64,000 nucleotides of DNA, taken from Calamus simplicifolius (Eukaryota > Streptophyta > Magnoliopsida > Arecales > Arecaceae). The notes beneath the pieces are model-generated. The model was not told the DNA's origin. It searched no databases and saw nothing but the letters and a program-made list of their open reading frames with translations. Position numbers and translations under genes: made by a program. The stretch covers positions 875,508-939,507 of the forward strand of contig UESW01004233.1 in assembly GCA_900491605.1 (NCBI GenBank), in the 5' to 3' direction. Numbering within the stretch: the first letter of the stretch is position 1; each line of letters opens with the position of its first letter. Shown piece after piece: positions 50,701 through 59,700 of this stretch.

Positions 50701-53700
50701 ACTAGAAGAGTTGCAAATGTCCCCTAACAAAGGCATGGGCTCTATAACTAGGGCTGATTTGGGCCCAGTAATTGGGCTTGGTTTCGATCTGGCCAATGCT
50801 CTACTTGAGCCTAACCAAAATTGATACGTACCTTAATTTTGGGCCCAAGCCCAACTTGAATATAGTGAAATGTAGCCTATAGTCGGGCCCAAAGCTAACT
50901 TGGCCTGACAAGCTTCAAGTTGACTTAGGCCCACTTTAGTCCTACCGGAAATAGGAGAATATCCTTTATTTGAATTCAATAAAAATATTAGAAAGATTAA
51001 ATTTTTTAATATTAAAAAGCCAACTTCCCCTCTTAAAGAATAAATTTGGAGAATTTTAGGACTCAAAGAATTTCAGAAAATAACCCTTTGATGGATATCA
51101 AGTTAGGATACTTTCACTTGAAATAAAAATCTTAGAAATTTAATTTAACTTAGAAATAATGAGAAAAAAATACTGGGAAAAATTATCTTAGCATATAATT
51201 TATAGGGTTTTGGTTAACACTTGGTCACACTTATAGGATTTTCAGACTTAGGGTCGCAACACCAGAAAACTTCATAAGGGCTTATGCCGATTTGATTCAA
51301 AACTCATTAAAACAAAAAAATTAAATTTTTCATAAAATTATAAGGTTAAAACATATTTTATAGGGTCCATGCTGTAACGTATTGCTAGACCAAAGGTCAC
51401 ATCATTGTTTGAATCTTAAGAAATGCATTTTAATCTTAGAATTTTATAGCAAATTTAATATTATTATTTTAATTAGCTCTGGATCAAGTCGGCATAGATT
51501 AGTGTAATATTCATCAGTATCGTGATCTTGTTTAAGTCTAGAAAACCTGTAAGTTTGACCAAGTGTTGATCAGAGTCTTACAAATTATATTTTAAGATGA
51601 ATCTTTTTTTGGTGCCTTGTTTTTTCATCATTTTAAATTAAATTAATTTTTTAAGATTTTTATTCATAGTAGAAGTATTTTAACTTGATATTTACTAAAG
51701 TACTATTTTCTAACTCCGCCAAGGCCGGTCCTAAGCCTGAGTAAAGGAGGAGGGTTGCATTAGGTAGCTGACAGCTAATGTAAAATTTCGTTAGATTTTT
51801 TAAAACATGAATCTATTAAATCAAACTATGCGAAAGGCTAGGACGTCCCTTTTGAGTGTAATTTAGTTCTGAATAGAGCAGAGTTGAGGAAACAGATTTA
51901 TGTTGCTACCCCATGTAGTTGGGAAAGGCTTAGATGAGTTAAGTTAGTTGTTGTTTCTTGAAATTTTTTAGATTTTTTGATAGGAAAAGTTAGACTTTTT
52001 ATTCTTAAGAAATTTGATTTGTTTTTGATATTTTATTGAATTCAAATGGAGATGTTTTCTTATTTTTATGAGAAATCTTAAGTAGATGGTAAAAATCAAA
52101 AGAAAGATGAGAAAGAATGACATTTACTTAAGTGATTTTGAATGAAAATAAGCGATGAGATAATATGTGAACTCATGAGAGGCTCCCAGTTTCATATATC
52201 ACATAAAAAAAAAGAAAAATTGAAAACTTTGAAAAAATAAAAAAAGTTGAAAAATGGTGAACCGGCCGTTGTACCATATCAAAAGGGCAAACTGAATTGA
52301 ATTTCAATTGGTTTGGCTTAGTTCAGCAATCCTTGCTTATTATCTTCTATTTTCTCTACCAATCCAACAAATTTGTCTATTACAGAGTTTTTTCTTGATA
52401 TTGTGGAGGACTTATGATTTTTTCCTGGGTTTTTTTTTTTTTTTTTTTTTTTGAATCTTCATGTTTCCATGTTAAACCAATATTTATGGTCTTATGGGAG
52501 TAGGATGGTGCTGCTGATACCATATCATTTCAACAGGACAATGGGATTGAGATGCCTTGTGGGATGCTGTTTTGGACCATGATGTCTTGCTCGTCCTATA
52601 AAAAATTGGTCAAGACCACCAATATCACCTGATTTCAAAAAGAAAAAGCAAGCCAAGGGGCTGTGCCATGATTTTAAATCATTGTAGAACGACTTGTGAC
52701 TCACAAGGATGGGTTACTGTACCAAGCACGATATGCTATATTGGTTTATAATGCCTTATACGAAGTATATTGTATTGTATTGATACCATATTGAAAGTTG
52801 GTATGGGTCCATACTGAGTCTTGGTACACAGAGTTTAACCTATATACCAGGCCTGCACCAAGTCTTGGAACGGTGAAGCCAGGCCTGCACTAAGTCTTGG
52901 TATGGTGAAGCAATCTATGTACCGGGTGTACTAACACTATAATTGTGCAGTACCAATATGGGGAACACTATAATTGTGCAGTACCAATATGGGTTTTGAA
53001 TCAAAACATCGAACCTTAGTCCCAAGTCTCAGGATGTCACTATTGGCCATCGTTCCATCATCCCAATCGATGCATCTTGGGACAACCTTTCTTTTATGGG
53101 CTTAAATGGGATGGGAAGGTAGTGTGTCCTGTTTTATGGAAGAAGAGAGAAGAGGGAGAGTGAAATACAAGTTTCACTTATTTGTTTGTAATTTTTTAAA
53201 ATAGTGTTGAAACTATGGGTTTCAATATCAATACCAGAACCAACACCATGCACCTTATTATTGTCCCAACCATAGTGGTTAGGCCCAACTCAGACATTGA
53301 CTCGGCCAACGGCTCAGGTCACCGGATCATCGGTTCAACTCGGTTGAACCGTTGATTAATTATTTTATTATAAAAATATATTTATATAATAAAAATTAAT
53401 TTTTAATAAAAAGGTTAACATGATAATAAAACATGTGATCCCATCCAGTTCAACCTGGTTTGACTGGTTCACGAGTGAATTGGATGGATTGACCGGATTA
53501 TTCGGGTGTTTTACATCTGGTTTTATGTTAGAACTGGACCAGCTTGGCTTCCGGGTTCTGGTTCACCCGGTCCAACCGGCCACTTCGGTTCGGTTCTGAC
53601 AACTATGGTCTCAACAACCATTTAAACATTGGAACAAATGCGCTAAAAGTTCATTTCAGATAATGTTAAAAAAATTAAAAAAAAAGCACGTTCGTTCTGG

Positions 53701-56700
53701 TATGGTACCAGTACCATGCAAGATTATCAAAAAAAACATTACCATCCCGACATTGTATTGTCATTAAAGATAGCTTAAGTTTAAGAAAAAGAAAAAAGTA
53801 CGTATGTTCTATTATGGTACTGAAATGTAGGACTAGAGCCAAGACAATAATATCCCAATAATATATTATCTTAATGAAATATTGCATAGGTTTCCATACT
53901 GTTGTTTTAGAACGTTACTTCATCACACATATATAGTTGAGATGACGAGAGAGACTGTTGAACGATAGGAGTTCTATCCACAGAAATTCTACTAGATGTT
54001 GATACAACTAGTTCTTTGGTCTATTTAATTTTATCAGTTAGATATTTTAAAATAAATTGTTAAACCAACTTTGAGGTTTCATGCGCTTATGCATGTGAAA
54101 TTTAACTAGTTTTAAAAATATGTTTAACAATTGTAAGACTAAAAATAAGAAAGCAAGATTAGTTAAGGAAATATAATCACATTTCTCTGAGGAAGCCGAT
54201 CAACAACATGTTAACTAGCATAATCATAATTATCCTTGAAAAATTATGTTATTGATCAGTGGTTCAGAAGTACGTGCTTAATGATTTGTGAGCTAATGCA
54301 ACAAGCAACTCCATCAAATGACAAAGGAAAAACTAGCAATTGTAAATATATTGGTAAAATCCGAAAGTTGTGATTGAAATGTTGAAACATCAACAGGTGA
54401 TGCATGGGTTTGATATCTAGTTGCCCCTGTCCGAGTCCCAGTATGCCCTGCCTATCTGACCTACCTGGAAAGATGTTTGGAATTTGATTGTTGCACGAGC
54501 TACTTAGGCCTAGATGCCTGCCTGAACTCCAGCTACATGACTTAGACCGGTTAAGGGCTAGCTGGGCAGTTGGTTCTCAATGGCGGCTTTAGGGGCTTGT
54601 ATGAGCCCATGTAGCTGTTTTTCGAAATATTATTGCTTAATATATTGAGTTATGGTTTATTTTGTTTATTATACCAGTAAGTCTATGCTGCTACTCCTTA
54701 AGTGCTCGTTTGATTTTTTCCTATGCAAAGTTGTTTGAGGAAAAGTTATCCTGAGAGGGAAGAAAGAAGAATTGGAAAACAAATACTGCCTCCCTAATGG
54801 TATTTATTTATTTATTTATTTTTTGTGTGGAAAGGATTGGTACTGGCCGGCACTTCTGGTTGCTATCCAAGGAAAAAGCACTGCCATTTTACCGTTGCCA
54901 AAGCCTTGTGACTTTGTTGACATGCTTTTTAGCTTTCTTTTGATTGTCACCCTGATTTTATGAATTGCCTGGTAACCTCTTGCCGATATCATATTTTTTG
55001 TGCAACATAAACTTACCTTTCCATGATACGAGTATTTTTCACATTTTCTAGTATGTCGTGGATGATGTAATTGAACACTTGGTTTTGCTGTTTGTCATCT
55101 TTTTCAAAATTCTAGCTTCCAATTTTAGATCTTTGTTGTCTCATTTGTCTTGTTCTTGTTGTTTATGACAAAAAAATAATATGCTTATCAAGTAGTTCTG
55201 TTGACCACGATATGGACCAAGTATATGTTTAGCTGATTTGCAAACTGTCATGTCAGTTATTCCCACCAGAAGATTGGCTAGTTGCATCATCCTTACCATC
55301 GAAATTTGTTCCAAGTACAATCCAGAATGTGTTGGATGAGCTGAATCCAAGCAATGTCAGGTAAAGTCGCAATACTTATATTAACATGCTCATATTTTAG
55401 TAGCTCTTGGTATGTAGACGGGCATTTAATCCAGTGGATTTGACACTGATGTAGAATAAGGCAAAGCCTATCTTGTTTGTGGATTTTATATAATACTGAT
55501 TAACTTTTTTCTAGTTAATTTTGCTGAAGATATAGACTGTATCTAATTACATAATTAATCATATACAAATACTTTTGTAATTGCATGCACAACAAATTCA
55601 TGCATCCATATAAATATTACTAATGTCATGGCTTATTTTATCTGTCTATCAAAGTAATCAGTTTCTTGCGTTCTCTAGTATCTAGAAACTTAATTTGTAA
55701 GCTACAAGATGCCAGAGCTTTGAAATGGTCATTCCATAACCATTTTGCAAATTTTGAGGGATGAAAAATCAGCATCGTTGGAAATCACTATGCTTGAATT
55801 ACGACATTAGGTCATGTTTGTGACCAAAGATTGAGGTGCCGGCTGGAATAAGCTGTATTAACAATGCATGGGTGCCAGACACCTCTCAACACTGATATTG
55901 GGTTGAACCGCCTAGTATTGCTTAATGCCCAGCCATAAGTTTTGTAAAACATTTTTTTTTTTTTTTCATTTTCACATCTTCATCCTGTGTGGTGGGGGGA
56001 TTGTTGAAGCTTGGAACTAAGTGGATTGCATTAGAATAAAGATGCATCTTTTTGAAGCTCGGAAGTCATAACTTATGAAGTTTCAATGACAATATGGCTT
56101 GTAATATTGTTTGACTTCAAATTTCATCAATTTTGTCTTTCATATATGTTAACATGCATAAGCACATGTTAATTAAGATTAGGATATTAAAGTAACAATT
56201 AATGCATCGAATAAGGCCTACCTAACAAGGAAGAGATTTAAGAAAACAAATTTTCTTTTTAAAGCATAAAACCTTGTGCCCAACCAAAATTGTCTGTGCC
56301 ATAGGGTACACCAGCTATGCCATGTTGGGATGGCACATGGCGTGCTCTGGTTGGTTACAAACATCTACATGGGCATTGGATTTACTACCTTGCTTGTAAC
56401 TAACCATTATTCTGAAATATAAGGATTTTTTTTTTTCAAAGAGTGAAATTTAAGTTAATTATGGATGCAAAAAAGAAATCTAAGTTAGTTAATTTATGCC
56501 ACATTTGGTTCATAGGTATGGAATGAAATGGGAACCATATTCTATTCCTGAGTGAATGGGTATGCTATTCCGATTCGCATACCCACATTTGGCTTGTGTA
56601 AAAATCGGAAGAGGAATGACATCATGATTCTTATTATTTGTGTTTGGTTTGAACAATGAAAAGAATGAGAATCAACATATGTTCAGTATAAATGGAGGAG

Positions 56701-59700
56701 ATGGCAAGCGGTACAGATAGTCCAGAATGTCTCCGCTGGCCCTTTGGCTGTGGTGCAGCCACCCTCCTTTGTGAGGCAAAGGGAGAGGTTAGAGTCATGC
56801 TTGTGGGCATGGTCGAAGAAGAAATAAGAGTTGGTGATGCACTTGACGGCCTTGATAGTGGCTACAATGATGGAGTACGAGGATAAGGATGATGATCGAA
56901 GCTTATCCTCTATTAAGGATTTTAGCCAAAGGTCCTCCGCCTCTCAATTGTTTAGCATTGATGCCTCCTTGGGCACCACATCCGCCAACTCCTTAGGTGG
57001 TGATTAGTGATGGGTATGGGCTGGCTAGGTCAAGGATAAAAAAGGCAGTTGAGGCATCAGGCCGAGTTAGGCCAGACTCGAACTCGGGTTAAGTATAGTC
57101 AACCTGAGCGAAGCCAAGTGGGAATTTTTTAGGGCCTTAGTTTGGTCTAGCCGACCCCACTTATATAAAATGTGTGTTATATGATGAAAGCACTCAGTGG
57201 TTGGGATAGTTAGAATGTGCCATTATAAATTTATTTTCCATCAAAGCATATAAATATATAAAGATTATATTTTCGGGTTGAGCTGTGTTGGGTCAGGACT
57301 AATTTTTCTAAGCCCAAGTCAATTTGAAATTTGAATGGGCCTAAAAAATGAGGCCCAGCTCAAACCTATAGGCTAAAAAATTTGACTTGAGCCCTGAAAT
57401 TTTCCGAATCGGGCTTAGGCTGGTCTATGGGCCACCCAACCCATACCCACCCCTAGTGGTGGTGTCGTTAGTGGTAGCAATGGTGGTGGGGTTGGTTCAA
57501 TGTCCATGGTAGAGAGAAATGGGTTTGCAAAATCTTGGATGGAATCACAAACTCGCATTTTGAGGGATTGGCATTGCTGCCACTGTACTCATCTTTTCTT
57601 GTAACTAAATTGATTTTTTCGGCAAATCAACAGACATTTAAAGAAGACTAAAGTTTTTGATACCAATTTTGTCATGTTTGAAGGGTTTTTCTTCCCATTC
57701 TTCCATCCCCATACCCACGAACCAGGCATGCCCTCAAGGGTTGTTTTCTCTTGGATTCAAAGATCTATTTTTTTGCTATCTGAATGATAGGATTAAGATT
57801 CGCCAAACCAACTTATAACAATTGTACTATACTATATTGGTAAGGCATCAGGACAATATTAAGTTTTGATTGGTATGAATCAAACCGGTTTGAATCGATC
57901 TGTACTGTCTAGTATCAACCCAAACTAATTGGTACCGACTCATACGCTTGATATCAAGTAGTTAAGAGTGAAAAAAGAATGACACACTATTTCGTTATGG
58001 GGTGTGTACCATATCATACCAACCCATATTATACTGAATTAGTATTATACTAGTACATGTCTTGGTATCGATTTTGTGGACCTTGGATAGGTTTCTTGAA
58101 ATCTAGTGCCTTTTGTTTTAAGTCTACCTTTTTTTGGGCTTACATCAAGAGATGAAACTACTTAGGTTAGGGTTCAATCTTTCATATCTTCTTTTCTATT
58201 TCGTTTTATTCTATAGTTATGAGTCTATCTGAACTCTTGAGTAGCAGATGATGGCAGCTTTGGCTTCTCAATCAGCATCTCTCTCTCTCTCTTGTGTGCG
58301 CACGCCGCTTAATTTGATTCTAAATTACTAGGGTTAAAATCTTACACATGCCGTCCCTGTACTGGCTGGTACATGCCATCAACCAGTAAAATTGGGTTTT
58401 GAAGAAGAGGGGGGGGGGGGGGGGGGGGGGGGTTGTTGTGTTGTGGTTACACGGGTGAGTTGAGCTATTGCCTCGAGAGGCCTATGAAGGCACACTGCGC
58501 CTTTGTTAAGGCTCATTGACTCTTCTTTGCTTATATTTTTTTCAGAAAACCTTTTTTGCTCTCTTGTACTGAGGTGTATGGAGGTATAGTGCTCCTGTAT
58601 CAAGGATCATGCTGTATCAGCTAGCCATTGACACGGTATTGATTCTCAACATTTGAATCCTTTGTAGATTGCAAGGATCTATTGTTTATGGTTCAGAATC
58701 TTTTTAGAATCTCTAATAGCAAGGATCTATTGTTTATAGTTCAGAATCTTTTTAGAATTTCGATACTTCCTAGGCACTCTCTTGCCTCTTCCCCTCCCCC
58801 TCACCAAAAAAAAAAGAAAAGAAAAAAAAAAAAAAAAAAAAATGGAGCTCCCAGTCGTGCACTTGAGTCTACTGTCACAGTTGCTACTGATTTCAGAGAT
58901 AAATAAGGCTGTCCCTTTTATGGAATGTTACACCCATGCAAACTTTTGCACCATCTTAATTTTTATAGCATTTACATTGTTGTTAGAATGAGTCTTAGTT
59001 GAACAATAAGCACTATTTGTTTCATGGTTTTATTGCTGCTGCTCCATTTTGGACTCAGTGAATTTTGCTAGGTTTTAGTTGGTTAGCCTTATCCTTCCAA
59101 CTTCTTTTCCTCATTTAGATTATATCCATTAGTCATTTTGATTGGCTATTTGTTGCAACAGAAATACAATACAGACCAAGTTAATTGAACATCTTCATCT
59201 AGTACACTAATACTTTTCATGGAGCTTCATTGAAGCTTCATTCATTTATATCTATATTCTTCATTATGCTAGTTAGTTTTCATCTGCTAGTGGTGGCCTT
59301 TGTTTAACATTATGCATGTTTGTATAGTCAGTGCTATTCTATGCGGTCTTTGCTTCATTTATGCATTTTATCTTCCACTATCTTTAATACCTTTGAAGCA
59401 CAATTACTTGGTCTATCCTCCTTGCTGAGTTTTTATCTGTTTTTTGACATTAACTGCACAATTGGCCGAACCTATCAATATTTAGTGTATCTGATGCCTT
59501 TTCTGTGCTGTCATGCTCATAGGCTAGAAAGAAGCAAGATATGACTCCTAAATTAGGGCTGACTAAGTTTGATGGCTGCAGTGGCATGGTTTTCTGGGTT
59601 TAACATGTTAACATTAAATTATATATCTTATTACGCTACAACCGCAAATTGATTCTTAGATGACCAATGAATTTATTGTGGATTGTTAAAGCATTTGACA

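Larger units (their letters stand above)
45003..55256 (+). other. M16 gene intron 13 (10.25 kb)
   Basis: The largest intron. It contains a triple repeat (45807-45905), a full-length LINE (46790-49833), a threefold ~50-bp block (50281-50491), a LINE-derived short element (51711-51955), tandem duplications (52847-52993) and a TIR element (53269-53609). The LINE sits inside DNA rich in gggcc/ggccc words (46710-46770, 49850-50945) that may be an older hAT-type element. Confidence 0.85.

Noticed and set aside
46710..50945. An outer hAT-type element around the full-length LINE
   Set aside because: The tagggct and gggcc words are suggestive, but I could not pair ends or find an 8-bp duplication.
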